The notes: generated by a model not told the origin, from the letters alone. A DNA stretch of 64,000 nucleotides from Roseicyclus marinus (GCF_036322625.1 NZ_AP027266.1:1553001-1617000), one strand, 5' to 3'. Counted from the stretch's first letter, positions 50,961 through 62,092 are shown. Translations and numbers: made by a program.

Positions 50961-52121
50961 GTGACCCCGGGGGCGCGCCTGCAGGCGGCCATCGTGGTTC
51001 TGGACGCCTGGGTGGCGGGTATGCCCGTGGAACAGGCCCTGACCAATTGGGCCCGGTCCGCGCGCTATGCCGGATCGGGCGACAGGGCAGCGGTGCGCGA
51101 TCATGTCTATGACATCATGCGCGCGCGCGGGACCTGCGCCGCCCTTGGGGGGGGCGAGACCGGTCGGGCGCTTGCGATCGGTTTGCTGCGGATGCAAGGC
51201 GGCGACCCGGCGGCCCTGTTCACTGGGCAGGGCCATGCGCCCGACGCGCTGTCGGAGGCGGAATTGGCCGGGGGCACAGAACCGGCGGGGACGGCCGACG
51301 TGCCCGGTTGGACATTGCCCCTGCTGGAGGCACGGGTCGGCGGGGAGCTTGCGCCGCTACTGGGGGCGTTTCGGAGCCGCGCGCCGGTCTATCTGAGGGT
51401 GAACCTGCGCCGGATCGATCTGCCGGGTTCTGTCGCGGCCCTGGCGCGCGACGGCGTGGCGGCAGAGCCGGTCGCGGGCGCGGCCACGGCGCTTGTCGTC
51501 ACATCGGGGGCGCGCCGCATCAAATCCTGCACGGCCTACCAGGATGGCCTGGTGGAATTGCAGGACCTGTCGGTGCAGCGGGCCGTGCGCGGCATCGACT
51601 GGCCCGAGGGGCGGATCCTCGATTATTGCGCGGGCGGGGGCGGCAAGGCGCTGGCCATCGCGGATGCCTGCGGAAGCCAGGTCTTTGCCCATGACGCGAA
51701 CCCGGGCCGCATGGCGGATCTGCCACCGCGGGCCGAGCGGGCGGGGGTCGTCATCCGGACGCTCGATCGGGCGGCGCTGGCGCGGATGGGACGGTTTGAC
51801 GCCGTGCTCTGCGATGTGCCCTGTTCGGGCAGCGGCACGTGGCGGCGGGATCCCGAGGCGAAATGGCGTCTGACGCCGGAACGGTTGGCCGAGCTGGAGC
51901 GGGTGCAGGCGGCGATCCTGGCCGAGGCCGCACCGCTGGTCCGCCCGGGCGGTTCGCTCGTCTACATGACCTGTTCGCTGTTTCACGCCGAGAACGAGGC
52001 CCAGATCGCGCGGTTCTGCGCGCAAGCCACCGGTTGGCAGGTGGCGCAAACGGGTTGCGACACGCCCCTGTCGGCCTCGGACGGGTTCTTTCACGCCGTG
52101 CTGCGGGCCCCCGAGGCCTGA
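50961..52121 (+). CDS. rsmB: RsmB-type 16S rRNA (cytosine-C5)-methyltransferase family
   Basis: 386-residue NOL1/NOP2/Sun protein. N-terminal helical NusB-like domain (about 1-140), SAM motif ILDYCAGGGGKALAIAD, motif IV CDVPCSGSGTWRRDPEAKWRL with the first catalytic Cys, and motif VI VYMTCSLFHAENE with the second. GTG start at 50961 (reads TPGARLQAAIV), since no ATG fits. Lies 31 bases after guaB. Exact target cytosine is inferred from RsmB homology. Confidence 0.85.
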   Translation: MTPGARLQAAIVVLDAWVAGMPVEQALTNWARSARYAGSGDRAAVRDHVYDIMRARGTCAALGGGETGRALAIGLLRMQGGDPAALFTGQGHAPDALSEAELAGGTEPAGTADVPGWTLPLLEARVGGELAPLLGAFRSRAPVYLRVNLRRIDLPGSVAALARDGVAAEPVAGAATALVVTSGARRIKSCTAYQDGLVELQDLSVQRAVRGIDWPEGRILDYCAGGGGKALAIADACGSQVFAHDANPGRMADLPPRAERAGVVIRTLDRAALARMGRFDAVLCDVPCSGSGTWRRDPEAKWRLTPERLAELERVQAAILAEAAPLVRPGGSLVYMTCSLFHAENEAQIARFCAQATGWQVAQTGCDTPLSASDGFFHAVLRAPEA

Positions 52122-52220
52122 TGCGGCACAGGCTTGCGCGAATTTAAGCTAGGCTTAACACTTGCTCCTGTAGTGAGGCGGAATGTGCGGCCCTGTCGCG
52201 CGACGCTTGTGGAGGTGCAG

Positions 52221-54563
52221 GTGAGTGTTGAGGCGGATGTGACGCGACGGCTTGTCGGGGAGGCACATCGGCCGGGACCCGGACGCCGACCGATGATCCT
52301 GATCATGCTCGGCGGCTTGGCTGCCGCAGTGGCGGCAAGCGCGCTGAGCGGACCCTATGGCCTGTGGGCCTGGGCCGTGGCGGGCGGGTTGTTCGCGGCC
52401 GGGGCCATGGGCGTGCTGTGGCAGGGGCTGCACCTGGGGCGCCTACGGGGCAGGTTGCGGGCTGCCATGGCGCTTGTGGAACAGGATCCGGCGCCCTGTC
52501 TGTGCACCGACGCGGCGGGAGAAATCCTGTTTCTCAATGCCGCGGCGCTGGAACGCTTCGGGCAGGCACGGGGGCAGCTGTTGGCCCGTGCGCTTGGCCC
52601 GGCCTTGCCCAATGCGGCGGCTGTCATCCTGCGCCAACAGCGCCAGCTCGACCGACGCGCCTTTGCGCAAGAGACGATCCCCGCACCCCGGGGCGCGGTT
52701 CGGCTAACGGGCCATCGCCTTGGCGCGGGCATTTTCTGGCGGCTCGACGATCTGGAGGCCGACGGCCTGCCGTCGGGGGAAGGGATCGGGCTGCCGATGA
52801 TGGTGGTCAGCGCCTCGGACACGATCCTGTCGATGAACGGCGCGCTGCGCGATATCCTGGGTCGGCGCGCCACGGCGCTGTCGGAGGTGATCGAGGGGGA
52901 GGGGGCGCTGATCCCCGGTCGCCGCTGCCGCATGATCGCCGCACAGGGGGCGGTGGACATCCTGCCCGTGGTGCTGCCTGCCCGCGACGGGCGGCGGGAG
53001 ATCTACCTGGTGCCGGAGGCGCATGCACCGGACATGGCACCGGTGGCCGCGCGCGCCTTCGAATCGCTGCCCGTGGCGCTTTTGCACATTGGGGCCGATG
53101 GCAGGCTGTTGGCCTCGAACCTGCCCGCGCGCCACCTGCTGGGGATCGGCGCGGAGGCAGGGGGGACGCTGTCCGCCCTGGTCGAGGGGCTGGGCCGCCC
53201 GGTGAATGACTGGGTGATGGACACGCTGGCCGCGCGGATACCCGACCGGTCCGAGGTGGTGCGGGTGCGCCACCGGGATCAGGATGTCTTTGTCCAGATC
53301 ACGCTTGCCCGCATCACTGATGCGAGCGGCCCCTCGTTGCTGGCGGTTCTGCATGACGCGACCGAGCTCAAGAAACTGGAGCAGCAATTCGTCCAGAGCC
53401 AGAAGATGCAGGCCATCGGCGAATTGGCCGGCGGGGTTGCGCATGATTTCAACAATCTGCTGACCGCCATCGGGGGGCATTGCGACCTGTTGATGCTGCG
53501 CCATGACCGGGGCGACCCGGATTACGCCGATCTGGAACAGATCAACCAGAATGCCAATCGTGCGGCGGCGCTCGTGGGGCAATTGCTGGCCTTTTCGCGC
53601 AAGCAGACGCTCGAGCCCGAGATTTTCGACCTGCGCGACAGCATGGGCGAGCTGACGCATCTGCTCAACCGGCTGGTCGGGGAACGGATCACGCTGAGGC
53701 TTGTCCATGATCCCGCGCTGGTGCCGATCCGGGCGGACCGCAGGCAGCTGGACCAGGTGATCATGAACCTCGTGGTGAACGCGCGCGACGCGATGCCGGA
53801 GGGGGGGGAGATCCGGGTGGAAACCCGCGTGCTGCATCTGTCGGAGCCGCTCTATCGCGACCGGGCCGAGGTGCCCACAGGGCGCTACGTGACGATCTGC
53901 GTGGAAGATCAGGGGCATGGCATTCCGCCCGACAAGCTGCAGCGTATCTTCGAGCCGTTCTTCACCACCAAGCGCGTGGGCGAGGGGACGGGGCTGGGCC
54001 TGTCGATGGCTTATGGAATCGTGAAGCAGACGGGGGGCTACATCTTCGTGGACAGCGAGGTGGGGGTGGGCAGCCGGTTCACCATCTATTGTCCGGCCCA
54101 TGCCTTTGCGCCCGGTGGACGGGGGGCGGGGATCGTCGATCCGGCCAGTTGCCCGGCGCAGGAGGTCGCGCCCGATGCGACGACACAACTGCGCGCGGGA
54201 ACACCCGTGATCTTGCTGGTCGAGGACGAGGCGCCCGTGCGCGCCTTTGCCGCCCGCGCGCTGCGCCTGCGCGGCTATGTCGTGATCGAGGCCGAGAGCG
54301 GCGAGGATGCGCTGCAACGGCTCGATGATCCGGCGCTGGAGGTCGATCTTTTCCTGACCGACGTGGTGATGCCGGGTCTGGATGGGCCAAGCTGGGTGCG
54401 CCGCGCGCTGGAGGGGCGAGCCGGTGTCAGGGTCGTGTTCATGTCGGGCTATGCCGAGGACCAGATCGAGGATGGATCGATCGGAGTGCCCAATTCCGTG
54501 TTCCTCGCAAAACCCTTTTCTCTGACCGAGTTGACGGAGACGGTGGCGCGCGAAATCGGATGA
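52221..54563 (+). CDS. cckA: Hybrid sensor histidine kinase CckA
   Basis: 780-residue inner-membrane kinase of the CckA-ChpT-CtrA phosphorelay. Two N-terminal membrane helices (about 26-72), PAS-like regions, HisKA with phospho-His H408 in [20 protein letters not shown], the CckA-typical [18 protein letters not shown] and [13 protein letters not shown], a HATPase domain ([33 protein letters not shown]) and a C-terminal receiver with Asp714 in [14 protein letters not shown] 52221 has GGAGG at 5 bases; the frame opens earlier only from a TTG without a site. Confidence 0.92.
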   Translation: MSVEADVTRRLVGEAHRPGPGRRPMILIMLGGLAAAVAASALSGPYGLWAWAVAGGLFAAGAMGVLWQGLHLGRLRGRLRAAMALVEQDPAPCLCTDAAGEILFLNAAALERFGQARGQLLARALGPALPNAAAVILRQQRQLDRRAFAQETIPAPRGAVRLTGHRLGAGIFWRLDDLEADGLPSGEGIGLPMMVVSASDTILSMNGALRDILGRRATALSEVIEGEGALIPGRRCRMIAAQGAVDILPVVLPARDGRREIYLVPEAHAPDMAPVAARAFESLPVALLHIGADGRLLASNLPARHLLGIGAEAGGTLSALVEGLGRPVNDWVMDTLAARIPDRSEVVRVRHRDQDVFVQITLARITDASGPSLLAVLHDATELKKLEQQFVQSQKMQAIGELAGGVAHDFNNLLTAIGGHCDLLMLRHDRGDPDYADLEQINQNANRAAALVGQLLAFSRKQTLEPEIFDLRDSMGELTHLLNRLVGERITLRLVHDPALVPIRADRRQLDQVIMNLVVNARDAMPEGGEIRVETRVLHLSEPLYRDRAEVPTGRYVTICVEDQGHGIPPDKLQRIFEPFFTTKRVGEGTGLGLSMAYGIVKQTGGYIFVDSEVGVGSRFTIYCPAHAFAPGGRGAGIVDPASCPAQEVAPDATTQLRAGTPVILLVEDEAPVRAFAARALRLRGYVVIEAESGEDALQRLDDPALEVDLFLTDVVMPGLDGPSWVRRALEGRAGVRVVFMSGYAEDQIEDGSIGVPNSVFLAKPFSLTELTETVAREIG

Positions 54564-54567
54564 TCCT

Positions 54568-55164
54568 TCAGCGGCCGATGCTGTCCCACAAGGCGAAATC
54601 GGCCGCGGCCTCCCGGCGCAGGCGCGCCTCGAGCGCGGGGGAGAGAGCAAGCGCGGCCGATGGCGAGACATTGCGCCGGGGAAGCGTGAGGGTGCAATTC
54701 AGCCGGCCCTCGAGAAAGGCCACCGCCGCGGGCAGGGCGTCGTAGCGAAAGAGGTGATCCACGATCACCCGCCCCGAAGCGTCGGAAACGAAGCGCGATT
54801 GCCGCCCCACCCGCGCGAATTCCGGCTCGGGATAGGACAGCCAACCGGTCACGAAAGCGTCGAAATCGATACCGGCGGTCGAGGCGGGGCTGCCCGCGAT
54901 CTCGGGCCGTGCCCTGTAGCGATACCAGCTCTTGAGCCAATCGACCGGTTCGCGGATCACCGCCATCGTCTCGAGCGGGCGCGCGCCCTTGTTCTCGAAA
55001 TAGGGCGCAAGCTGCGCGCGCCAGCGCCGGGCGGTGACATGTTTCTTGTCGGGCGGGTTCAGAATCGCCGCATCCGCATGGGGCAAGAGCGCCTCCTCGA
55101 GCGCGGTGGTGCCGGTTTTCGGAACCGCGAGAAGGACGAGTTTGGCTTTCCAGAACAACAACAT
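54568..55164 (-). CDS. Sulfotransferase-family protein
   Basis: 198-residue protein: LLAVPKTGTTALEEALLPHA is the 5'-PAPS phosphosulfate loop and AVIREPVDWLKSWYRYR the 3'-phosphate loop. It would transfer sulfate from PAPS to an unidentified acceptor. ATG 55164 starts MLLFWKAKLVLL; longer upstream frames lack support. Normal high GC, unlike the other sulfotransferase at 31.4 kb, so it appears native. Its 3' end converges on cckA, 4 bases apart. Confidence 0.82.
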   Translation of the reverse strand: MLLFWKAKLVLLAVPKTGTTALEEALLPHADAAILNPPDKKHVTARRWRAQLAPYFENKGARPLETMAVIREPVDWLKSWYRYRARPEIAGSPASTAGIDFDAFVTGWLSYPEPEFARVGRQSRFVSDASGRVIVDHLFRYDALPAAVAFLEGRLNCTLTLPRRNVSPSAALALSPALEARLRREAAADFALWDSIGR

Positions 55165-55316
55165 GCGTACAATTCCCAGACCACGCGCGCGGCGGCCACA
55201 CGCGGTCACACCACGCGGTAACACAAGGGTAACACCTTTTTAACCAATCACGTGAAAACTCGGGCCAGACAAGAATTCACTTGAAATGTTCTCCTTTTGT
55301 TTGCACAGATACACAG

Positions 55317-55331
55317 GAACAAGAGGTGAAC
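55317..55331 (+). promoter_or_regulatory. LexA (SOS) box of recA
   Basis: Exact alphaproteobacterial SOS box GAAC-AAGAGGT-GAAC (GAAC-N7-GAAC), 54 bases before the recA ATG. A second degenerate site, GTTC-N7-GTTT, lies at 55288-55302. Confidence 0.85.
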
Positions 55332-55385
55332 ACGAGCATCCCGTTGCCGCCCCGGCAGCGACGTGGAATAAGGGAGGCCATCGCA

Positions 55386-56459
55386 ATGGCAACGGCAAAT
55401 CTTCTCGACATGACCGACCGCAAATCTGCCGACAAGCAAAAGGCGCTCGACAGTGCGCTGGCCCAGATCGAACGCCAGTTCGGCAAGGGCTCCATCATGA
55501 AGCTGGGCGGCGACAACGCCCTCAAGGATATCGAGGCGACCTCGACCGGCTCGCTGGGTCTCGACATCGCGCTGGGGATCGGGGGCCTGCCCAAGGGGCG
55601 GATCATCGAGATTTACGGCCCCGAAAGCTCGGGCAAGACCACGCTCACGCTGCATGTCGTGGCCGAGGAGCAGAAAAAGGGCGGCGTCTGCGCCTTTGTC
55701 GATGCTGAACACGCGCTTGACCCGCAATATGCCAAGAAGCTGGGCGTCAACCTGGACGAGCTGCTGATTTCGCAGCCCGATACGGGCGAACAGGCGCTGG
55801 AGATCGTCGACACGCTGGTGCGCTCGGGCGCGGTCAGCCTTGTCGTGGTCGATTCGGTCGCGGCGCTCACGCCCAAATCCGAGCTCGAGGGCGACATGGG
55901 CGACAGTTCGGTGGGCGTGCATGCCCGCCTGATGAGCCAGGCGATGCGCAAGCTGACGGGCTCGATCGCGCGGTCGAACTGCATGGTGATCTTCATCAAC
56001 CAGATCCGGATGAAGATCGGCGTGATGTTCGGCAGCCCGGAGACGACGACGGGCGGCAATGCGCTGAAATTCTACGCCTCGGTCCGGCTCGACATCCGCC
56101 GCATCGGGTCGATCAAGGATCGCGACGAGGTCGTGGGCAACACCACCCGCGTCAAGGTGGTCAAGAACAAGGTGGCCCCGCCCTTCAAGCAGGTGGAATT
56201 CGACATCATGTATGGCGAAGGCATCTCGAAGATGGGCGAGCTTGTCGACATGGGCGTCAAGGCCGGCGTGGTCGAGAAGTCGGGGTCCTGGTTCTCCTAC
56301 GGGGATGAGCGGATCGGGCAGGGCCGCGAGAATGCCAAGCAGTTCCTGCGCGATCATCCCGAGGTCGCGCTGCAGATCGAGGACAAGATCCGCGCCTCGC
56401 ACGGGCTGGATTTCGCCATGGGCGATGAGGACGGCCCGATGGAGATGGTCGACGATTGA
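55386..56459 (+). CDS. recA: Recombinase RecA
   Basis: 357-residue ATPase of homologous recombination and SOS induction. Walker [35 protein letters not shown], Walker [13 protein letters not shown], loop L2 region [29 protein letters not shown] 55386 (MATANLLDM) is preceded by GGGAGG; a longer upstream frame overlaps the LexA box and is rejected. Acidic C-terminus [12 protein letters not shown] as usual. Followed by a strong terminator. Confidence 0.98.
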   Translation: MATANLLDMTDRKSADKQKALDSALAQIERQFGKGSIMKLGGDNALKDIEATSTGSLGLDIALGIGGLPKGRIIEIYGPESSGKTTLTLHVVAEEQKKGGVCAFVDAEHALDPQYAKKLGVNLDELLISQPDTGEQALEIVDTLVRSGAVSLVVVDSVAALTPKSELEGDMGDSSVGVHARLMSQAMRKLTGSIARSNCMVIFINQIRMKIGVMFGSPETTTGGNALKFYASVRLDIRRIGSIKDRDEVVGNTTRVKVVKNKVAPPFKQVEFDIMYGEGISKMGELVDMGVKAGVVEKSGSWFSYGDERIGQGRENAKQFLRDHPEVALQIEDKIRASHGLDFAMGDEDGPMEMVDD

Positions 56460-56530
56460 GGGTCGGCCCCGTGGCACCTGCGCCCCGACAAAGGGGCGGG
56501 GTGGCAGGGCATCAGGACCATGTTTGCAAG

Positions 56531-56559
56531 AAAGGCGGCCCCTTGGGGTCGCCTTTTTT
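56531..56559 (+). terminator. Intrinsic terminator of recA
   Basis: GC stem GGCGGCC/GGTCGCC around CCTTGG, followed by a run of six T. Lies about 75 bases after the recA stop. Confidence 0.8.
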
Positions 56560-56652
56560 CGCATCGGGTGCCGCGCAGCCGTGGACAGGGGCGGGGTGCG
56601 GGGATACATGCCTTGTCCGACGTGACCCACGCCCAGCTTCAGTCGAGACCCG

Positions 56653-59313
56653 ATGGCCAGCCTCAACGATATCCGCTCCACCTTCCTCGAGTATTTCCGC
56701 CGCAACGGCCACGAGGTCGTGCCCTCGAGCCCGCTCGTGCCGCGCAACGACCCGACGCTCATGTTCACCAATTCGGGGATGGTGCAGTTCAAGAACCTGT
56801 TCACCGGGGTGGAACGGCGCGATTACGTGCGCGCGACGACCGCGCAGAAATGCGTGCGCGCAGGCGGCAAGCACAATGACCTCGACAACGTGGGCTATAC
56901 CGCGCGGCACCATACGTTTTTCGAGATGCTGGGGAATTTCAGCTTCGGCGATTATTTCAAGACCGAGGCCATCCCCTTTGCCTGGGAATTGATCACCCGA
57001 GATTTCGGGATCGACGCCAAGCGGCTGTTGACCACGGTCTACCACACCGATGACGAGGCCTTCGAGATCTGGAAGAAGGTGGGCGTGCCCGAGGATCGGA
57101 TCATCCGCATCGCCACCTCGGACAATTTCTGGCAGATGGGGCCGACCGGTCCCTGCGGCCCCTGCACCGAGATTTTCTATGATCATGGCGACCATATCTG
57201 GGGCGGTCCGCCGGGGTCGGCGGAGGAGGATGGCGACCGGTTCATCGAGATCTGGAACGTCGTCTTCATGCAGAACGAGCAATTCGCGGATGGCTCGATG
57301 GTGCCGCTCGACATGCAGTCGATCGACACCGGCATGGGGCTGGAGCGGATCGGCGCGCTGTTGCAGGGCAAGCACGACAATTACGACACCGACCTGATGC
57401 GCGCGCTGATCGAGGCGGCGGCCCATGCGACGAGTGTCGATCCCGACGGGCCGCAAAAGGTTCATCACCGCGTGATCGCGGATCATCTGCGGTCCTGTTC
57501 CTTCCTGATCGCGGACGGGGTCATGCCGTCGAACGAGGGGCGGGGATATGTGCTGCGCCGGATCATGCGCCGCGCGATGCGCCATGCGCATCTGTTGGGG
57601 GCAAAGGACCCGCTGATGCACCGTCTGGTGCCGTCGCTGGTGCAGCAGATGGGCCAAGCCTATCCGGAACTGGGCCGCGCGCAGGCGTTGATCACCGAGA
57701 CGCTGAAGCTGGAGGAAGAGCGGTTCAAGACCACGCTGGATCGGGGTCTGAAACTGCTGGACGAGGAATTGTCGGGGCTGGACGAAGGGGCGGCGCTGCC
57801 CGGTGCGGCGGCGTTCAAGCTTTACGATACCTATGGTTTCCCGCTCGACCTGACGCAGGATGCGCTGCGCGAAAAGGGCCGGGCGGTCGATACCGACGGG
57901 TTCGATGCCGCGATGGCCGAACAGAAGGCCAAGGCGCGCGCGGCCTGGTCCGGTTCGGGCGAGCAGGCGGATGCGGCCATCTGGTACGATCTGGTTGAAC
58001 AGCACGGGGTGACCGAATTCCTTGGCTATGACACCGAGATCGCGGAGGGGCAGGTTCTGGCGCTGGTGCGCGAGGGTGCGGGCGTCGATCAGGCGGGCGT
58101 CGGGGAGACGCTGGCGATCGTGGTCAACCAGACGCCGTTCTACGCGGAATCGGGTGGCCAGGTCGGCGATACCGGCATGGTCCGCACCGCGACGGGCAAG
58201 GCGCGCGTGACCGACACCAAGAAGATCGCGGGCCTGTTCCTGCATATGGCCGAAGTCACCGACGGCACGATCAAGCCCGGTCAGGGTGCGGAGCTGGAGG
58301 TCGATCATGACCGCCGCACCACGATCCGGGCCAACCATTCCGCCACCCACCTGCTGCACGAGGCGCTGCGCCGCGCGCTTGGCGATCACGTAGCACAGCG
58401 CGGCTCGCTCAATGCGCCCGACCGTCTGCGGTTCGATTTCAGCCATGGCAAGGCGTTGTCGGCGGAAGACCTGGCGCGGGTGGAGCGTGAGGTGAATGAT
58501 TTCATCCGCCAGAATGCACCGGTGGAAACGCGGATCATGACGCCCGATGCGGCGCGCGATCTGGGGGCGCAGGCGCTGTTCGGCGAGAAATACGGCGACG
58601 AGGTGCGGGTGGTGTCCATGGGGACGCTGGCCGGATCGGGCAAGGGCGCGGATGGCCAGACCTATTCGCTGGAATTGTGCGGCGGCACGCATGTGCGCCA
58701 GACGGGCGATATCGGGGTTTTCGTGGCGCTTGGCGACAGCGCGTCGAGCGCCGGGGTGCGCCGGATCGAGGCGCTGACCGGCCTCGCGGCCTTTGACTAC
58801 CTGTCGGGGCAGGATCGGCGCGTGGCAGCGCTTGCCCAAGAGATGAACGCGACGCCTGCCGAATTGCTGGAGCGGGTGCGCAGTCTCAAGGACGAGCGGC
58901 GCAAGCTGGAGAACGAGGTGGCGCAGCTGCGCCGGGCGCTGGCCATGGCGGGCGGCGCGGGTCAGGCGGCACCCGAGGCGCGGGAGGTGAACGGCATCGC
59001 CTTTCACGCGCAGGCCTTGAGCGGTGTGACCGGCAAGGACCTGGCCGGGCTGATCGACGAGCACAAGGCGCGGCTTGGATCGGGTGCGGTGCTGTTGATC
59101 GCGGATACCGGCGACAAGGCCGCGGTCGCGGCCGGCGTGACCGAGGACCTGGTGGGCCGGGTTTCGGCGGTCGACCTGGTGCGCGCGGCGGTGGAACAGC
59201 TGGGCGGCAAGGGCGGCGGCGGCAGGCCCGATTTCGCGCAAGGCGGCGGCAAGGACGCGGCCAATGCCGAGGCGGCCATCGCGGCGGCGGAAACTGTTCT
59301 GAAGGGGGAGTGA
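56653..59313 (+). CDS. alaS: Alanyl-tRNA synthetase
   Basis: 886-residue class II synthetase charging tRNA-Ala. Catalytic N-domain ([20 protein letters not shown] read in parts, [32 protein letters not shown]), editing domain with zinc ligands [11 protein letters not shown] and [13 protein letters not shown], and a C-terminal coiled-coil plus Gly-rich C-Ala domain ([12 protein letters not shown]). Full length and intact. The editing motifs match the free-standing AlaX-like gene at 18649-19368. Confidence 0.98.
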   Translation: MASLNDIRSTFLEYFRRNGHEVVPSSPLVPRNDPTLMFTNSGMVQFKNLFTGVERRDYVRATTAQKCVRAGGKHNDLDNVGYTARHHTFFEMLGNFSFGDYFKTEAIPFAWELITRDFGIDAKRLLTTVYHTDDEAFEIWKKVGVPEDRIIRIATSDNFWQMGPTGPCGPCTEIFYDHGDHIWGGPPGSAEEDGDRFIEIWNVVFMQNEQFADGSMVPLDMQSIDTGMGLERIGALLQGKHDNYDTDLMRALIEAAAHATSVDPDGPQKVHHRVIADHLRSCSFLIADGVMPSNEGRGYVLRRIMRRAMRHAHLLGAKDPLMHRLVPSLVQQMGQAYPELGRAQALITETLKLEEERFKTTLDRGLKLLDEELSGLDEGAALPGAAAFKLYDTYGFPLDLTQDALREKGRAVDTDGFDAAMAEQKAKARAAWSGSGEQADAAIWYDLVEQHGVTEFLGYDTEIAEGQVLALVREGAGVDQAGVGETLAIVVNQTPFYAESGGQVGDTGMVRTATGKARVTDTKKIAGLFLHMAEVTDGTIKPGQGAELEVDHDRRTTIRANHSATHLLHEALRRALGDHVAQRGSLNAPDRLRFDFSHGKALSAEDLARVEREVNDFIRQNAPVETRIMTPDAARDLGAQALFGEKYGDEVRVVSMGTLAGSGKGADGQTYSLELCGGTHVRQTGDIGVFVALGDSASSAGVRRIEALTGLAAFDYLSGQDRRVAALAQEMNATPAELLERVRSLKDERRKLENEVAQLRRALAMAGGAGQAAPEAREVNGIAFHAQALSGVTGKDLAGLIDEHKARLGSGAVLLIADTGDKAAVAAGVTEDLVGRVSAVDLVRAAVEQLGGKGGGGRPDFAQGGGKDAANAEAAIAAAETVLKGE

Positions 59314-59316
59314 CAG

Positions 59317-59607
59317 ATGCCCGGAGCGTTCTGGATCGCGCATGTGACCGTGTCGGATGATGCGGCCTATGCGAAATACGCAGCCCTTGCGACCAAGGCC
59401 ATCGCCGAGCATGGCGGGGAATTCCTCGCGCGCGGGGGACGTGCGATCCAGAAGGAGGGCCGCGCGCATCCGCGCAATGTCGTGGCGCGGTTCCCGAGCC
59501 TCGAGGCGGCGAATGCCTGTTACGAAAGCGCCACCTACCAGGAGGCGTTGAGCCATGCGCAAGGCGCATCCGAACGCGACCTGGTGCTGGTCGAGGCATT
59601 GGATTGA
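59317..59607 (+). CDS. DUF1330 family protein
   Basis: 96-residue ferredoxin-like-fold protein. FWIAHVTVSDDAAYAKYAALATKAIAEHGGEFLARGG and VVARFPSLEAANACYES...YQEAL match the DUF1330 dimeric alpha/beta-barrel family. Three bases after the alaS stop, so almost surely co-transcribed. Function unknown. A GC-rich imperfect hairpin without T-run (about 59615-59643) lies at the convergent end. Confidence 0.85.
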   Translation: MPGAFWIAHVTVSDDAAYAKYAALATKAIAEHGGEFLARGGRAIQKEGRAHPRNVVARFPSLEAANACYESATYQEALSHAQGASERDLVLVEALD

Positions 59608-59647
59608 TCGGGGTGGGCGGGGACCGCAGCGGCCCCCGCGCCCATGA

Positions 59648-60643
59648 TCAGGCCGGTGTCACGTCAAGACGGACAAGCGTCTGGTTCAGCAGCATATAGG
59701 CAATCTCGCCGAAGGTGACGGGGCCGGTGAAGCCGCCCGTCGCCTTGCCCTCCAGATCGCCGTAAAGGTAGTTCAGGATGCAGTTGCACGAAAACTGCCC
59801 CGAGCCTGCCGTGCCGAGCTGGCCCGCAAAGGCCGCGCGGTAATCGGGCAGCGGGCGGGCGAGGCGATAGTCGACCCCCGCCATGACCGGCGCGTAGAAA
59901 GCGACCGTATCGCCCGCGACATCGACCGATTGCACCGACACATTCACCAGCGCCCCGCCGTAATCGGCGATGAGCGGCAGGCGCGTGTCGATCCCGTTAT
60001 CGGTCAGGAAGCGGGCGAGCGACACCTGTTGCCCGTTCACGAGCGCGGTTTGGGCCGAAAAGCCCGTTTGCGGGAAGCGGAAGGTCAGGCTGTCATCATC
60101 GCTGCGCGAGAAGATGTTGACGATGTCGAGATCGACCCGGTCGCCCGCGCCAAGGGCCAGATGCATCACCACGGCGGCATCTTCGAGCGCAAGCCCGGTC
60201 CGGCCGTCGAAGACCTTGGGCGTGACGCGTCCGATGTCGTCGAGATGCACGCCCGAAATCCAGCCCATCAGGGGTTGGGCGAAAAAGCCCGGATAGCCCG
60301 CGCCGTCCATGGCGAAGGTGGCATGGGCACGGGAAAAGGCGGGGATCAGGACGAGGGAAAAGCCGCCCTCGACATAGCCCGAGGGGATGCTGGCCAGATC
60401 ATCGGGATCGATCGTGCGGATCGTGGCGGCGGTGGCGTGCTCGATCGTGGTGCAGAACAGCCGGTCGCGGATCACCGCGCCGCCCGTATCGGTCACGAAA
60501 TAGACGGAGGTTCCGCCGATCCAGCTGCCGCGCGGCAATTGCGCCAGCAGTGCCTCGTCGCCCGCGATGGACAGGATCGCCCCGGCACGGATGCGGGCGG
60601 AGGCGTCTTCAAGGGTCAGAAGTTCGTTTTTCACAATCGTCAC
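59648..60643 (-). CDS. Hypothetical protein, FIST-like C-terminal pattern
   Basis: 331-residue cytosolic protein. N-terminal half GAILSIAGDEALLAQLPRGSWIGGTSVYF; C-terminal SCNCILNYLYGDLEGKATGGFTGPVTFGEIAYMLLNQTLV. A Cys-x-Cys, then a G-F-x-G-x-x-x-F-G-E-I ending recalls FIST_C sensory domains, but the match is by eye only. It is encoded leftward with a 68-aa gene 6 bases upstream; the two look like an operon. I do not recognise a function. Confidence 0.6.
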   Translation of the reverse strand: MTIVKNELLTLEDASARIRAGAILSIAGDEALLAQLPRGSWIGGTSVYFVTDTGGAVIRDRLFCTTIEHATAATIRTIDPDDLASIPSGYVEGGFSLVLIPAFSRAHATFAMDGAGYPGFFAQPLMGWISGVHLDDIGRVTPKVFDGRTGLALEDAAVVMHLALGAGDRVDLDIVNIFSRSDDDSLTFRFPQTGFSAQTALVNGQQVSLARFLTDNGIDTRLPLIADYGGALVNVSVQSVDVAGDTVAFYAPVMAGVDYRLARPLPDYRAAFAGQLGTAGSGQFSCNCILNYLYGDLEGKATGGFTGPVTFGEIAYMLLNQTLVRLDVTPA

Positions 60644-60649
60644 TTTCTC

Positions 60650-60856
60650 TCAGAGCTGCACGAGTTCATCGGCGGCGAAGGCGTTCTGGCGGGCAAAGGT
60701 GACAAGTTCCTGCACCTTGGCATCTATGAGGCCGGGGTTGTTGCGCACCTCGATCCGCAACCGTCCGACGACGATGCGCGTGGCGAGCGAGGCCGAGGAA
60801 AGGGCCGTGTCCGAGGTGATGAGCGACCTCAGCTTGAGGGGATTTGGAAGGGTCAT
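60650..60856 (-). CDS. Small hypothetical protein, 68 aa
   Basis: Begins MTLPNPLKLRSLITSDTALS (ATG 60856) and ends VRNNPGLIDAKVQELVTFARQNAFAADELVQL, a helical C-terminus. No membrane segment or known motif. Six bases separate it from the 331-aa gene downstream on the same strand, suggesting a two-gene unit. Function unknown. Confidence 0.55.
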   Translation of the reverse strand: MTLPNPLKLRSLITSDTALSSASLATRIVVGRLRIEVRNNPGLIDAKVQELVTFARQNAFAADELVQL

Positions 60857-61024
60857 GCTGTGCTTTCGTTTGGTGCCAGAGGATTGCGCGTTCCCTGGGA
60901 GCACAGGGGCAAACGGCGGGCAGGGGCGAAAGCTTAGGGGCGGGACGTTAGGATTGCGGCCACGGGCGCAAGTGTCGCGGGGCCGGGTCGTCAGCGATCC
61001 TGGGGATGGCCTGTGGCCCGGGCG

Positions 61025-61258
61025 TCAGCCGCCCGGTGCGGTGGTTGCGCGGGCCAGACGCGCCTCGAGCAATTTGCGGGCGCGCGCCTCGGCCACGCGG
61101 ACGCGCACCAGCGTGCGGAACAATTCCTCGGTCGTGGGGGAGGAGGCGCCGATGGCCTGGGCGATCTGCTCGACGAGCTTGTCGTCGCCCAGGCGTTCGG
61201 CCGCTTCGAGCGTGTCGCGGGCCAGCTTGTCGGCCAGTTCCTCGGCGATGCGGCTCAT
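61025..61258 (-). CDS. Small helical hypothetical protein, 77 aa
   Basis: Predicted entirely helical and charged: MSRIAEELADKLARDTLEAA, LGDDKLVEQIAQAIG, TLVRVRVAEARARKLLEARL. No known motif. It starts 13 bases after the alpha/beta hydrolase stop on the same strand and is probably co-transcribed with it. Function unknown. Confidence 0.6.
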   Translation of the reverse strand: MSRIAEELADKLARDTLEAAERLGDDKLVEQIAQAIGASSPTTEELFRTLVRVRVAEARARKLLEARLARATTAPGG

Positions 61259-61271
61259 GGCGCGCGACCTT

Positions 61272-61925
61272 TTAGCGGCTGTTCTCGGTCAGGCGGCGGC
61301 GGACATAGGTCTGCACGCTTTCGATCATCGGATCCATGTGGGGATCCTCGAAGAAATGCCCTGCGCCTTCCACTTCCTGGTGGGTGATCGTGATCCCCTT
61401 TTGCTCGTGCAGCTTGTCCACGAGAATGCGGGTATCCTGGGGTTTGGCCACGCGGTCGGAGGCCCCGTTGATGATCAGGCCCGAGGCGGGGCAGGGCGCG
61501 AGGAAGCTGAAATCATACATGTTGGCGGGCGGCGAGACGCTGACGAAGCCCGTGATCTCGGGGCGCCGCATCAAGAGCTGCATGCCGATCCAGGCCCCGA
61601 AGGAAAAGCCCGCGACCCAGCAATGCTTGGAATTGGGGTTCATCGACTGGAGGTAATCGAGCGCGGAGGCCGCATCGCTGAGTTCGCCGATGCCCTGGTC
61701 GTATTCGCCCTGGCTGCGGCCCACACCCCGAAAATTGAAGCGCAGCACCGTGAAGCCGATCTTGTGAAAGGCGTAATGCAGGTTGTAGACGACGCGGTTG
61801 TTCATCGTGCCCCCGAATTGGGGATGCGGATGCAGGATGATCGCGATGGGCGCGTCCTTGGTCTTTTGCGGGTGGTAACGGCCTTCGAGCCGACCCTCGG
61901 GGCCGGGGAAAATCACCTCGGGCAA
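61272..61925 (-). CDS. Alpha/beta hydrolase family protein
   Basis: 217-residue hydrolase. IILHPHPQFGGTMNNRVV near the N-terminus (oxyanion His-Pro), LRFNFRGVGRSQGEYDQG, nucleophile elbow VAGFSFGAWIGMQLL (GxSxG), late Asp in IINGASDRVA and His in GAGHFFEDP: a complete Ser-Asp-His set. This is a well-conserved alphaproteobacterial family of unknown substrate. TTG 61925 is chosen as start because GGAGAG lies 5 bases upstream and it yields the conserved PEVIFPGPEGRLEGRY N-terminus; no ATG fits. Confidence 0.8.
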   Translation of the reverse strand: MPEVIFPGPEGRLEGRYHPQKTKDAPIAIILHPHPQFGGTMNNRVVYNLHYAFHKIGFTVLRFNFRGVGRSQGEYDQGIGELSDAASALDYLQSMNPNSKHCWVAGFSFGAWIGMQLLMRRPEITGFVSVSPPANMYDFSFLAPCPASGLIINGASDRVAKPQDTRILVDKLHEQKGITITHQEVEGAGHFFEDPHMDPMIESVQTYVRRRLTENSR

Positions 61926-61964
61926 ACGCACTCTCCTCAAGCGGGGTCCGGGCGGCGGCGCTGC

Positions 61965-61993
61965 TTGACGCATTCGGGGCCGCTGCCTAGAAC
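61965..61993 (+). promoter_or_regulatory. Promoter of the iscR-suf operon
   Basis: TTGACG, 17-base spacer, TAGAAC: near-consensus sigma-70 promoter about 100 bases before the iscR ATG. The expected target region for IscR autoregulation lies here. Confidence 0.6.
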
Positions 61994-62092
61994 CGATGAA
62001 TTCCTGCCGGGGCCGGGGAAGCCGGAACCGGGTCGCTTCGCAGTTAAGCCTGCGGATCGAAAAGGTCAATCTTTGCAGGGGAGAGGCTGCGC

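Noticed and set aside
55281-55385. Upstream N-terminal extension of RecA
   Set aside because: It would place the LexA box within coding sequence and precedes the standard MATANLLDM start with its own ribosome site.
56512-59562. 1016-codon minus-strand open frame opposite alaS
   Set aside because: Shadow frame; alaS is complete and canonical on the plus strand.
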